From: Tachypleus tridentatus
Lineage: Eukaryota > Arthropoda > Merostomata > Xiphosura > Limulidae
Length of the DNA: 64,000 nt
Direction: 5' to 3'
NCBI RefSeq assembly: GCF_004210375.1
Contig: NC_134825.1
Location: 9,486,001 to 9,550,000 of the forward strand
In this document: in pieces, positions 24,251 to 36,234 of the stretch
Position numbering within the stretch: the stretch's first letter is position 1
How the letters are laid out: every line of letters starts with the position of its first letter
Notes under the pieces: model-generated
The model's database searches: none
What the model was told of the DNA's origin: nothing
What the model saw: the letters and a program-made list of their open reading frames with translations, nothing else
Position numbers and translations under genes: made by a program

Positions 24251-25587
24251 ACAGCTACCAGACGGTTTCATCTGTTAACATTAGCCATGTCAGTCACTGC
24301 TGTACATGTGAACGACATCCAGTCTTCAGTCAGTCCAACTAAATGATTTCAGTGTTAAATTTTAAAACTTTAGTAACAATAAGATAAGTACATGGCTCAA
24401 TCCCGTGTCTTAATGCAAGTGTTACTTTATATTCAAGTTTCGTACAGAATTAGTTGCGTGTGTGTGCTAATGTTCATGATTTGGTAGTTATCACCCTGGA
24501 TATGGTTAGGTCATAGCGCGTTTTATAGAGTTGCTGAATGTAACAAGTTAGTTATTATCATACGTTATTAAGGTAGACAACCAAACGTATTTCATAATTT
24601 CGTTGTCTCTATTATCTAAGTTTTCATTCCGTAAGGCAATCTGTTCCTGAAACAAAGTTCATATACAAGAACCAGTTTCGTATTGGTCAAATGGTCCTTT
24701 CAGCCTGTGTATGTAAGTACTAAGAATTAAGGTTTGTTTTAAGCATAGTTAAAACATTAATGTGTTAATGCGACTAAACTGAATTAGTCATGAATATATG
24801 AAAGAGGGCGCTTCCCATTAATTACAAATCGTTAGAGCCTGGAGAAACAATAAAGTTCCCAGTTCTGCTAAGTTTAAAAATGCAAACCTCGTATTCGCGT
24901 GGGCTTCAAGGAAATCTAATGAGGGTAATCATTTATAAGTATGAACGAAGGACAACAACAGAATTATAATTACGAAGTGCTTAACAGACAAACGGTAGAA
25001 GTGTTTATGGCACGTGGCGTCCTCTAGTGGCGACGACCACTAAATTAAAATATTTCAGTTTATTCAGATAATGTTCCATAACATGTTAGTTCATTCGACG
25101 GGAGACAACTGTCATCCAACACATTTGTAGCCACGGGAACTAAGTTTAATAAATATAATAATCAGTTTAAAATCGGCATGATATTCGAAATCTGCAATTC
25201 ATTTCCGTGGTCGTTTTAACGTGTTTGCAGTTTTCGTTGTAGTTTTAACTTGCTTGGTAGAAATGTAATTCATAATGAATATCTTACCAAATATATAAAG
25301 TTCTACTGTCGTTTCTCGGTAGATAAACAGAGAGAATGGCCATTAAATAGACGGAGCAAAAACATACGATGCCGTCCTCCTATATAATGGGTTTTGAACA
25401 ATTGCATTCGTTAAAAAGAAACTTAAATTTACCTACTTAGTTTTTGTATAATAATTCGTCAAACATGTGGTTGGAGCCATGAAACAAGTAGCTTGTCAGT
25501 TCAATCAAGTCTCCAAGTACTTTATTTAGTTTTAACTATAAAATAACTGGTGTTCGCTTCCTCATAGTTTTTGAAAATATATATAAC
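24251..25587. other. No gene supported
   Basis: Unique-looking A/T-rich sequence without a usable open frame. A CTCF-like site lies at 25021. Confidence 0.4.
25021..25035 (+). promoter_or_regulatory. CTCF-like motif
   Basis: CCTCTAGTGGCGACG resembles the CTCF core (CTAGTGGC). Motif match only. Confidence 0.22.
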
Positions 25588-25700
25588 CCTAGTGGCTCAC
25601 CAGTAAATCAGCAAGCTTACAACGCTAAAAAATCAAGTTTTTATACAAGTAATAGTTGGAGCAAAGATAACACATTGTGTAGCTTAGCAATAACCAACTG
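25588..25700 (+). mobile_element. SINE-C, degenerate
   Basis: CTAGTGGCTCACCAGTAAAT, TTACAACGCTAAAAAATCA, CACATTGTGTAGCTTAGCA. Confidence 0.65.
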
Positions 25701-26129
25701 AAAGGAAAAATAAGTTTTATTTAACTTTTTCTCCATATTTTTTGTTATAAAATAATACGAAGCGTCACCACCTTTAAAACCTTCGTTTTATCTACTTCGC
25801 GTGCACCAGGTGTGAAAATGTTCTGTGTAATTTTGTTTTGAGCTGCTGGTGTTTGGTGTAAGAAATCTGCGATTGTTGTCTGGTAAAACACCTCAATAAA
25901 CAGTTTGATTTGAGGATTGGTTATGCTGACGTCAGTAGTATGGTTTATTAGTTTAGCAACGGCTGAACTGAATTATATTTACGTATCGTTCCGAACCTTA
26001 AATCAAAACTAAAAGTTAGTTTCCAAATACTTAGTTTTCTAAATTATTTAATAATCAGTGATTCTTCCCACATATGATACCTGATTCGCTGAAGTGAAAT
26101 TATTTATAAACTTGGTCAGTTTCAATGTG
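25701..26129. other. No gene seen
   Basis: A/T-rich sequence. Confidence 0.4.
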
Positions 26130-26215
26130 GCTGCGCTGTAAGCCTGAAGGCTTATAACGATAAAAATTAGGATTCGATACCCATGATGTGTACAGAACTT
26201 TTTGCGTCATCTATT
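26130..26215 (+). mobile_element. SINE-C, partial
   Basis: GGCTTATAACGATAAAAATT, then GATTCGATACCCATGATGTG. The 3' part is lost. Confidence 0.55.
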
Positions 26216-26443
26216 TTAACATCTTAAACTATTTTCACAGTGCAGAAAGCTCATTGGGTTGCTTCACGCTCAACAACACACAATCCTTCAACATTTCACA
26301 ATTTTATGGAAATTTATATCGCATATAGAATCTGAGAAAAAAATAGCTAAGGTAACGGTGTTAGAACTGATTGGTTTGGTAAAATGAATAACTTGTTAAC
26401 GGGACCAATCGAAACACACGACATGAGAAAATATCATAAAAAT

Positions 26444-26712
26444 ATCGCTAGGTGGTTAAAGCGCTGGACTCGTAATCTGAGGGTCGCGGTCTCGAATCCC
26501 CGTCACACCAAATATATTTGCATTTTCAACCGTGGGGGTGTTATAATTCGACGGTTAATTCCACTATTCGTTGGTTAAAGAGTAGCCCAAGAGTTGGCGG
26601 TGGGTGATGATGACTAGCTGCCTTCCCTCTAGTCTTACACTGCTAAATTAGGGACGGCTAGCGCAGATAGCTCTCGTGTAGTTTTGCGCGAAATTCAAAA
26701 ACAAATAAGCAA
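26444..26712 (+). mobile_element. SINE-A, full length
   Basis: Head CTAGGTGGTTAAAGCGCTGG, body GAGTTGGCGGTGGGTGATGA, and tail TTTGCGCGAAATTCAAAAAC. Confidence 0.9.
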
Positions 26713-27549
26713 AACAACGAGTCAATATTGCTTGTGAAAATATTCAAATCCGGCATCAATCAAAAGCCAAACTTGAAGGGAAAACATTTTCCAACATTTC
26801 GATGATTCTGAAGTTCACCTTAAGGGAAAATGACAACCATAGTTTAAAACTGTTGAAGTTCAAATGTAGTCACCACAACGTTGGGAATCGTTTTTCGTTA
26901 AGTTATATAACTGTTTGACGACTTGTAGGAATACCTGGAATTATACATAGTATAATGCATTAAAATTCGAGTTTACGGGAAAAGCAGAATTTGTGCAAAT
27001 AAACTAAATTATATAAAATTCGTTCATCGCAAACACTGAAACTTGCACAGCGCTTGTTGATAAGAGCGAAACTACATGAAAATGATAAACTGTGTCTTTA
27101 AAAGTGGTAATATTGTTGAAACTTTATTAGAACTGGAAAATATGTACAGAAGTTAGTAATGTTAAACGTCGATCGTATTGTCTAGAACATTCATCTCGGT
27201 ATCACAGCAAACAAAACCTACAACAAATATTTCATGCTCGCAGTGAATAGAAACAAACCTAAAGTCAGGACTCACGTTGAAGCCATTAAATAATCGTGAA
27301 TACGCTAGTCCAGTAGTAAGGTTTAACTACGTAGCTCTAAGTGTGGAGTGCTCGCTGTTCGTGATTTCTAGTGAAATGGCCCATTCAAAACGTGACTTTG
27401 CTATCAAGAAGTGTCGATTCTTTTGGCTTAGGAATATATGGAGTGTGTATATAGGTACGTGTTGGCCACTCCTGTTCCTTTACAACAAAGAAGTGCACCT
27501 TCACTGCGAAACTATTTGTATATATTCAAAGTGGAAAACTAGGGTTGAT
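26713..27549. other. No gene supported
   Basis: The open frame 27277-27642 (+, 121 codons) has no domain and runs into a SINE. Otherwise nothing recognised. Confidence 0.4.
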
Positions 27550-27668
27550 TTGTTTGTTTGTTTTGAATTAAGCACAAAGCTACACATAGCCATCTGTGCT
27601 CTGCCCACCACGGGTATCGAAACACTGATTTTAGCGGTGTGAGTTCTCAGACATACTGCTGTGCCACT
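27550..27668 (-). mobile_element. SINE-C
   Basis: Minus strand: TTGAATTAAGCACAAAGCTA, CACCACGGGTATCGAAACAC, CATACTGCTGTGCCACTG. It abuts the next minisatellite, whose first unit starts at the SINE head. Confidence 0.85.
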
Positions 27669-27870
27669 GTAGTATATCCAATAGTGATATAGACAGCCAG
27701 TGGATAACTGTAGTATATCCAATAGTGATGTAGACAGCCAGTGGGTAACTGTAGTATATCCAATAGTGATATAGACAGCCAATAGTATATAGACAGCCAC
27801 TGTATAGCTGTAGTAGAGCCAATAATGATATATATATCCAGTTGATAGCTGTAGTATAGTGATATATGAT
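27669..27870. repeat. 41-bp minisatellite
   Basis: About five units of GTAGTATATCCAATAGTGAT and ATAGACAGCCAGTGGATAAC. Not related to the 41-bp family at 3.7-7.3 kb. Confidence 0.9.
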
Positions 27871-29261
27871 ACTGAATCCAGTGTGTTTTTCAGTTATATC
27901 ATTCGACCTAGGGTACATGTATTAAAAACATAAATATCGCAGTGTATTTATGCTGAAAGTCGGTGCTGTGACCAGTATTTGTTTTACTGGACAGTTTGTA
28001 CTACCACTACATATAACAGCTCGTGGTTTCCTGTACAGTTTGATTTTATTACTGGTCTTGATGAAGTACTTATTCTTGACCCTGTAACTGTTTGTACTTT
28101 CACATTACCTGTGACCCACCTGGTCTCTATAGCCTACGAACCATATACGTTTCATAGTTTTCATCCCCATTTTTGATTGGCTGGTGGTAATTAAAGTCAC
28201 TGTTATATAAAAAACGTAAGACATCCCAGTACTTCCGTTTGTTTTTAGTTTATCAGTGTGTGTTTGTGTGTGCTGGCTGTACTTTCTCCCCTTAATAACT
28301 GTTCCCAGTATCAGTTGGGATATTGTTGTTGCTGGTATTTGAATTCATCCCATAATTACGCACCGACTTATACGTGTAATACTGCTTATATTAATTCCAA
28401 TGCTATATTTACAACGCAAAACTTCGTTAATGTTTAATTTCTAACGCTTCCTTTTCACAAGGCTTAGCAACATCAAGTGTACAGGTAACTTTTTGAGTTC
28501 GACCTTGAAATGGCGACTTGGCTTTATCTTTAGATTCACATCAGCATTAAAACAGAATTCTAACGATTTAGAGCTAGATACACAGGTATATTTCATTCTG
28601 AGTTTGTATAAAAAGAACGATCGGAGTGGGGGGGGGTGACTCTACTAAGACCTGCGTCAATGTTCACCATGGTTGACTGATTCTCATTGAAATATAGTGC
28701 AAACTAACCCTAAAATCGTGGAATTCGTTTCGCACTGTTGAATATTGTCTTGTCTAAATGAAGCTTGGATCTAAAGAGCTCTTATCTTTTTTTGTGTTGG
28801 TTTATTAGATGAAAAACGTCAACAGTGGTTAAAGGTTAAATACAATATAAAAACGTGCACTTTGTAAGAAGAAGAAAAAAAATAAGTTCGTTGCATTTTA
28901 GGTGAATGTAAGTCGATGTGTATCCATGTATTATGAACGTGTGTCTTTTCAAACCTGCTCAGCAAAACCTATGTTTAACAGTCAACCTATGTATTTAATA
29001 ACTTTTGCACATATCGATGTGCCTACTCCAGTCTTGTTTTGTAATGACTTTATTGTTGTTTTTATTTGACAACACTAAAAGTTTCTGTAATAAAACAAAA
29101 TCAGGTTTTTGTAACTAACACCATTGTACGAGTTATCATTTGCATTCTGTGTAAGATGCATGTTACGAATCGTTTAGGTATCTCGCTCAAAATCAATTTC
29201 AAAATATTCGTGTGACTCAGTACAGAATGAGTGTTTTAGAACAGATGTGGTTTTTTTTTTT
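27871..29261. other. No gene supported
   Basis: The short open frame at 27979-28176 (+) lacks any domain. Poly-G (28,627) and poly-T tracts are the only features. Confidence 0.4.
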
Positions 29262-29509
29262 TTCGTGTAAAGCTACACGAGGGCTATCTGCGCTAGCCGT
29301 CCCTAATTTACTAGAGGGAAGGCAGCTAGTCATCACCACCCACGGCCAACTCTTGGGCTATTCTTTTACCAACGAATAGTGGGACTGACCATCACATTGT
29401 AACTCGCCAATGGCTGAAAGAGCGAGCATGTTTAGTGCGACGGGGACGTGAACCCGCGACCCTCAGATTATGAGTCGAGCGCCTTAACCATCTGGCCATG
29501 CCGGGCCAA
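29262..29509 (-). mobile_element. SINE-A
   Basis: Minus strand: GTGTAAAGCTACACGAGGGC to CATCTGGCCATGCCGGGCC, with a small deletion in the body. Confidence 0.9.
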
Positions 29510-29844
29510 CAGTAGTCTTTGTACTTGTGACAGAGACGGAAGAAAAAGATAAATCAAACTGTGGGAAACCCACTTTTATTAACATCCCATGTGTGAGGCA
29601 GTCAGTAGTCCTTACCCCAGCTTACCTCATTAGTCTTACCTCACGGCTGATACGTCACGCTCCACCAGCACTTCTATCGGAAAGAACTGGTTCGAGAGTA
29701 TTCTTTAATCGACACACTAGTCATGAGAATGTTCAATGTTTAGCCATGCATCAATACTTAGTCGAAAAATGTTGAATGTTTTCCAACTCCATTAATGGTT
29801 ACATTATTATATGTGCGTGTGTGTTACTTTTTTGGTTTTTTCTG
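29510..29844. other. No gene supported
   Basis: The open frame 29527-29775 (+, 82 codons) follows the SINE. No domain and no splice evidence. Confidence 0.35.
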
Positions 29845-30225
29845 AAACCAAATGATATAGATAAGTACCATCCATAAGAATACACGGAAGTACGTCTTAG
29901 GCCAAATGATATAAATAGTACCATACATAAAAATACACGGAAGTCCGTCTTAAACCTAATGATGTAGATGAGTGCCATTTATAAGAATACAGGGAAGTCC
30001 ATGTCTTAAACCTAATGATATAGATAAGTACCGTCCATAAGAATACAGGGAAGTCCATGTCTTAAACCTAATGGTATAGATAAGTACCATCCATAATAAT
30101 GCACGAAGTCCATGTCTTAAACCTAATGATATAGATAACTACCATCCATAATAATACACGGAAGTCCATGTCTTAAACCTAATGATATAGATAAGTACCA
30201 TTCATTAAAATACAGGGAAGTGCAT
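29845..30225. repeat. 56-bp minisatellite
   Basis: About seven units with AATGATATAGATAAGTACCA and AGTCCATGTCTTAAACCT. Confidence 0.93.
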
Positions 30226-30770
30226 AACGTCGAGGTAGGATTGTTATCATTACTCAACTTGCTTCCATTTCTACTGAAATAAACTTTAAACGCTAATCGT
30301 CTTAATAGAGAAACAGATTTATAATGATATCTTATCAGACATAACACATGATGCAGCAATATGAATTTTCTCATGCGAGCGGGTAAACTTTCTTTAACAA
30401 TATGAACACACAGACAAGACCACTCAGTCTGTTTGATTTACGTACTCTACACGTAAACACAGAAACTTACATACTGATATAGTGAAGCAACTATTATGGC
30501 TGCTTGAGAGACTGGAAGGTGTGGGGTTAGGTGGACTTATCCTACCAGTAAGGGTGCGTCTGTGTAGTGATATGCTATTTCTCATTTATTCACGTAAAAT
30601 ATTACAAACACGCTTCAGTCTAATGGAACGAAGTACTTAACAAAAACTGTTTCATTTGTATCGAATGTGGTATTATGTACACAGTAGGTAGCACGTGCTC
30701 TATGATTGATTATATGTGAAACTGACCACTCAAACATTTCTGTGCATTGAATCTAATTTGCTTCATCGAA
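30226..30770. other. No gene seen
   Basis: No domain in the one short minus-strand frame. Confidence 0.4.
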
Positions 30771-30965
30771 CCTTGAGATCAGTAATGCAAAGAACCAAGA
30801 CATCAAAACTCTGAACGATGATTACGTAAAGAACAAGTGCATGAAAACTTTGGATGACAAATAGTGTGAAGAGCCAGAGAACCGAAACTTTGAATGTTCA
30901 GTATCATAAAGGATTTAAAACTGCGGATGATTAGTAATGAATGTTAAGACGAAAAGGATCAAAAC
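30771..30965. repeat. Degenerate tandem repeat, about 55 bp
   Basis: Three to four loosely similar units share AAAACT(C/T)TG(A/G)A and GTAAAGAAC/GTGAAGAGC-like segments. Strongly decayed. Confidence 0.4.
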
Positions 30966-31087
30966 CTAATATAATAAGTTGTGTTCAAAACCACGGTTTC
31001 AGATGGAATATTGGTATTAATGCGTTACAATAGTTGTGGTGCGAGTAACATTTCATCGTGATTTACAAATGTTTTGGAGAGATGTAA

Positions 31088-33030
31088 GAGGTCTCTGCTG
31101 AGCACCAGTAATACCTCTTTAACGTCATATTTTGCACTCTGCTGAGCACCAGTAATATCTCTTTAACGTCATATTTTGCACTCTGCTGAGCACCAGTAAT
31201 ACCTCTGTAACGTCTTATTTTGCACTCTGCTGAGTACTGTAATACCCTTTAACGCCATATTTTGCACTCTCTGCTGAGTACCGGTAATATCTGTTTAACG
31301 CCATATTTTACACTCTCTGCTGAGCACCAGCACCAGTAATACCTCTTTAACGTCATATTTTGCAACTCTGCTGAGTACTGGTAATATCTCTTTAACGCCA
31401 TATTTTACACTCTCTGCTGATAATCAGTAATGTCTCTTCACCGTCATATTTTGCACTCTCTGCTGAGTACTGGTAATACCTCTTTAACGCCATATTTTGC
31501 ACTCTCTGCTGAAAATTTGTAATACCTCTTTAACGCCATATTTTGCACTCTCTGCTGAGCACCGGTAATACCTCTTTAACGCCATATTTTGCACTCTCTG
31601 CTGAGCACCAGTAATACCTCTTTAACGTCGGTATTTTAGCACTCTCTGCCGGAGCACCGGTAATACCTCTTTAAACGCCTGGTATATTTTAACGTAACTC
31701 TCTGCTGAGCACCGGTAATACCTCTTTAACGTCATATTTTAATCTCTCTCTGCTGAGCACCGGTAATATCTTGTTTAACGCCATATTTTGCACTCTGCTG
31801 AGTACCGGTAATACCTCTTTAACGCCATATATTTTGCACTCTCTGCTGAGCACCGGTAATATCTGTTTAACGCCATATTTTACTCTCTGCTGAGCACCTC
31901 GGTAATACCTCTTTAACGCTATATCGTGCACTCTCTCTGCTGAGCACCGGTAATACCTCTTTAACGCCATATTTTGCACTCTCTGCTGAGCACCGGTATC
32001 TGTCTAACGCCATATTTTGCACTCTCTGCTGAGCACCAGTAATACCTCTTTAACGTCATATTTTGCACTCTGCTGAGTACCGGTAATACCTCTTTAACGC
32101 CATATTTTGCACTCTCTGCTGAGCACTGGTAGTATCTCTTAATTCGCCATATTTTGCACTCTCTGCTGAGCACCGGTAATACCTCTTTAACGCCATATTT
32201 TGCACTCTCTGCTGAGCACCGGTAGTATCTCTTTAACGCTATATTTTGCACCTCTAAGTTGAGGCACCGGTAACATCTGTTTAACGCCATATTTTGCACT
32301 CTCTGCTGAGCACCAGTAATACCTCTTTAACATATATTTTGCATCTCTCTGCTGAGTACCGGTAATACCTCTTTAACGCCATATTTTGCACTCTCTGCTG
32401 AGTACCGGTAATACCTCTTTAACGCCATATTTTGCACTCTCTGCTGAGCACTGGTAATACCTCTTTAACGCCATATTTTGCATCCCTGCTGAGCACCGGT
32501 AATATCTGTTTAACGCCATATTTTGCACTCTGATGAGCACCGGTATAATTCCTCTTTAACGCCATATTTTGCACTCTGCTGCTATACGGTAATATCTGTT
32601 TAACGCCATATTTTGTACTCTCTGCTGAGCACCGGTAATACCTCTTTAACGCCATATTTTGCACTCTCTGATGAGCACCGGTAATACCTCTTTAACGCCA
32701 TATTTTGCACTCTCTGATGAGCACCGGTAATATCTGTTTAACGCCATATTTGGTAACCTCTTGATGAGCACCGGTAATACCTCTTAACGCCATATTTTGC
32801 ACTCTGCTGAGTACCGGTAATATCTGTTTAACGCCATATTTTGCACTCTCTGCTGAGCACCGGTAATACCTCTTAACGCCATATTTTGCACTCTCTGCTG
32901 AGCACCGGTAATATCTGTTTAACGCCATATTTTGCACTCTCTGCTGAGCACCGGTAATACCTCTTTAACGCCATATTTTACACTCTCTGCTGAGCACTGG
33001 TAGTATCTCTTTAACGCCATATTTTGCACT
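31088..33030. repeat. 46-bp minisatellite
   Basis: The unit contains CTGCTGAGCACCGGTAATAC and CTCTTTAACGCCATATTTTG. About 42 units, with two alternating variants (ATACCTCTTTAACG and ATATCTGTTTAACG). The minus-strand open frames here are repeat artefacts. Confidence 0.95.
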
Positions 33031-33223
33031 CGCGTTTCGAAAATGTTTACTGATATTGAATCTAGTGGATCATTTTAATATTGTATGTTATTTTTTAATT
33101 ATGAATAACTCTGTATCAACTTGGAACCGGAAAAAAGAGCCTGAAATGTTCAGTATATGTCTTGATTCGATATCCTATTGCGTGTTAATTCACTTTGAGA
33201 TATTTAAGGTTTGTGGTAGTGTT

Positions 33224-33345
33224 CCCCGCTGATACAGCGGTAAGCTCCGGATTTACAACACTAAAATCAGCGTTTCGATTCCTCTCGGTGGACTCCAGCA
33301 GATAGCCCCGATGCGTCTTTGCTGTATACAAACACACGTATACAC
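33224..33345 (+). mobile_element. SINE-B
   Basis: CCCGCTGATACAGCGGTAAG, TTTCGATTCCTCTCGGTGGA, and AGATAGCCCCGATGCGTC. Confidence 0.8.
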
Positions 33346-33654
33346 ACTCGTGGTAGCAGGTAATTTGACCCGTATTGTCGTCTAAAGATATTTTTCTTCT
33401 TGCACCGCTTTTCTTACCACATAAAATTCACGAGGGAATCAAATAATAAATATTCCTCAATTTCATAGTAATTTGCGTGTGTGATTTATATAATAATGTT
33501 AAGACAAAATAAATATTTTTAGTTTCGATCGTGAATTACGTTTGTATTACCTCAGTTTGCTTGTGAGCTTTGGTATTGACGAAAGGTCCCATTGGCACTG
33601 GATATGGCAGGTGTAGCATAGTTTACATATTATGAACTAGTATTCTTCGTTTGG
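33346..33654. other. No gene seen
   Basis: A/T-rich spacer. Confidence 0.4.
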
Positions 33655-33875
33655 TTTGGTTTATTTTGAATTTCGCACAAAGCTACACGAGGGCTATTTG
33701 CGCTAGCCGTCCATAATTTAGCAGTATAAGCCTAGAGGGAAGGCAGCTAGTTATTACCACCCACCAGCATCTCTTGGGCTACTCTTTTACCAACGAATAG
33801 TGGAATTGGCCGTCACATTATAACGTCTCCACGGCTGAAAGGGCGAGCATGTTTGGTGTGACGGGGAATCGAACC
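33655..33875 (-). mobile_element. SINE-A, head truncated
   Basis: Minus strand, tail to ACGGGGAATCGAACC, then it breaks off within the tRNA-like head. Confidence 0.88.
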
Positions 33876-33907
33876 TTCGGAGTTGCCAAAGACCTGCAAT
33901 GACTGGC

Positions 33908-34168
33908 TTGGTTTGAATTTCGCTAAAATCTACACGCAAAAATCTATCTGCGCTAGCCGTCCCTAATTTAGCAGTGTAAGACTAGAAGGAAGGCAACTAG
34001 TCATCGCCTACTCTTGGGCTACTCTTTAGCAACGAATAGTGGGATCGACCGTCACATTACAACGTCCCCGCGGCTGAAAGAGCGAGCATGTTTGGTGTGA
34101 CGGAGATTCGAACCCGCGACCCTTGGATTACGAGTCTTGTGCCCTAACCACCTGGCCATGCGGGGCTT
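33908..34168 (-). mobile_element. SINE-A, in tandem with the preceding copy
   Basis: Minus strand: GGTTTGAATTTCGCTAAAAT to CACCTGGCCATGCGGGGC. Same orientation as its neighbour, about 32 bp away. Confidence 0.9.
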
Positions 34169-34255
34169 ATTCTTTGCTTTCACTCAAAAGTTATTCAATT
34201 TGAGTACTTCAAGAATTAACTGTATTTTCAAACTAAGAACTTTTGATTGGTAGAT

Positions 34256-34330
34256 TCATTGTTTGGAATTAAGCACAAAGCTACACAATGGGCTATCTGA
34301 TCTCTGCCCACTACAGATATACTATACTGG
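34256..34330 (-). mobile_element. SINE-C, partial
   Basis: AATTAAGCACAAAGCTACAC and AATGGGCTATCTGATCTCTG on the minus strand. The head is lost. Confidence 0.65.
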
Positions 34331-34433
34331 TTAGCTACTGGAGGAAAACTGAGAACTAATTTTAGTTTTTCGCATTATTTCCACACGAGTTTTTCTCTAA
34401 GAATTATATTTGTTAACCGGAGTAAATTTATTA

Positions 34434-34933
34434 NNNNNNNNNNNNNNNNNNNNNNNNNNNNNNNNNNNNNNNNNNNNNNNNNNNNNNNNNNNNNNNNNNN
34501 NNNNNNNNNNNNNNNNNNNNNNNNNNNNNNNNNNNNNNNNNNNNNNNNNNNNNNNNNNNNNNNNNNNNNNNNNNNNNNNNNNNNNNNNNNNNNNNNNNNN
34601 NNNNNNNNNNNNNNNNNNNNNNNNNNNNNNNNNNNNNNNNNNNNNNNNNNNNNNNNNNNNNNNNNNNNNNNNNNNNNNNNNNNNNNNNNNNNNNNNNNNN
34701 NNNNNNNNNNNNNNNNNNNNNNNNNNNNNNNNNNNNNNNNNNNNNNNNNNNNNNNNNNNNNNNNNNNNNNNNNNNNNNNNNNNNNNNNNNNNNNNNNNNN
34801 NNNNNNNNNNNNNNNNNNNNNNNNNNNNNNNNNNNNNNNNNNNNNNNNNNNNNNNNNNNNNNNNNNNNNNNNNNNNNNNNNNNNNNNNNNNNNNNNNNNN
34901 NNNNNNNNNNNNNNNNNNNNNNNNNNNNNNNNN
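34434..34933. other. Assembly gap of 500 N
   Basis: Exactly 500 N, typical of a scaffolding placeholder of unknown true size. Sequences on either side need not be truly 500 bp apart. Confidence 0.99.
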
Positions 34934-34979
34934 ATTTAGCTAAAACTCTCAAAGTTTTGCTTTAATGTGTCTTAGAAAT

Positions 34980-35400
34980 GTCTTACCTTCTTTTCTTACT
35001 TTTGAAGGAAACATAAACTATTAAAGGCTTTGAAAAATTAGAATATTTAATCTAAGTTCCCAAATCGAAGAGCTCATTACGGCTTGTTAACAACTTTAGT
35101 CCACATTCTAGCTCATTTTATTTTGTACAATAAATCTGTAAAACTCGGAGTTGACCCTGTGAAAATTGTAGCCTGGCAATTTTCTATTCAGTGTCCCTCC
35201 TGTAAAATTGACAAGAACTGCTAACTGCACATATCGAGTTTTGGTAACCCTTGCCCACTTCAAGAGCCGACGCTGTTTAGCTTTAAAAAATATATTCTTT
35301 TAGTTAAATTTCAAAGGTTTCAGGCTTGCTTTTTTTCTAAAAAATGTTTTATCGTAAATTCGCATTTAAATTTGGATTAAAATCAATACTTTCCCTTTTT
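34980..35400 (+). repeat. Dispersed A/T-rich repeat family D, copy
   Basis: GGAAACATAAACTATTAAAG, CATTACGGCTTGTTAACAAC and TTTAGTCCACATTC match the order of segments in copies at 36.2 and 57.3-61.6 kb. Confidence 0.6.
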
Positions 35401-35689
35401 AAAATTTATTTTCCAATGAAATTATCAATTTCAATCGTTGAATGTTTGAAATCAAACTTTTTTTCATGCTATTTATAAAATTTAAATGGTACTGTCGTTT
35501 ATCTGTCCATGCAGTTACCTTGCATGGTTTGAATGGATCTTCACCAACATTGGTATGGAATTTCATTGTGTCTATTCGGAAGGTATTACAAAGTTTTAGT
35601 TTTGCATTTTGCTGTTTTATGGACATATTTTACCGCTACTTTACCACTTGTTGATGGACATTCTCCAAATTTGGCATAAGGTTTGTTTA

Positions 35690-35887
35690 GAAAAATATAT
35701 ATGTAGAAACGGCTGGTTTAAGTTGAGAATTTTTTTATGCAGAAAAGCGAACAACATTTCGACATTCTTCGGTCATCGTCATCCAAGAAGATCGAAACGT
35801 TGTTCACCTCTGCATATAAAATTTTCTCAACCAAAACCAGTCGTTTTCACATATATATTTTCACTACAAGTGGGTTTCTCATCACTG
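35690..35887. mobile_element. Palindromic (foldback) element with 12-bp flanking direct repeats
   Basis: Two arms of about 75 bp (35695-35770 and 35785-35859) are near-perfect inverted copies around a 14-bp loop. The left arm begins ATATATATGTAGAAACGGCT and the right arm ends CCAGTCGTTTTCACATATAT. AAGGTTTGTTTA flanks the element at 35678-35689 and 35888-35899, which looks like a target-site duplication. No coding capacity. Confidence 0.75.
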
Positions 35888-36109
35888 AAGGTTTGTTTAA
35901 TCTATATGGAGATAGTTGCAAACTTGAAGATTCACTTTTTTTTTTTTACAGTTATACATAAGGGAAGTAGCTTTATGTCCTGAGATACTCTTTCACTAAT
36001 CATTGATCTACGGTACTTCCGCCCAAGGGACTAGTACTCTATCTCGAAATTGTATTTAATATATGTTTTGAAAAAATAACAAAAAACAGCTTTTTCCACA
36101 AAAAACTGC

Positions 36110-36232
36110 CCCCGCTAGTATAGTAGTAAGTCTACGGATTTATAACGCTACCATCAGGTGTTCGATTCCTCTTGGTGGGTTCAGTAGATAGCCTGATGTG
36201 GCTTTGCTATAAGAAAACACACAACACACCTA
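36110..36232 (+). mobile_element. SINE-B
   Basis: CCCGCTAGTATAGTAGTAAG, GGTGTTCGATTCCTCTTGGT, and GCCTGATGTGGCTTTGCTAT. Confidence 0.8.
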
Positions 36233-36234
36233 TA

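Noticed and set aside
29527-29775. An 82-codon open frame after a SINE
   Set aside because: No recognisable domain, no splice signals of quality, and flanked by repeats on both sides.
31689-32937. Minus-strand open frames with KRYYRCSAES-like repeats
   Set aside because: Chance translation of the 46-bp minisatellite; frames change with each indel.
34410-34952. Open frames of about 175 codons, mostly X
   Set aside because: They are translations of the 500-N gap.
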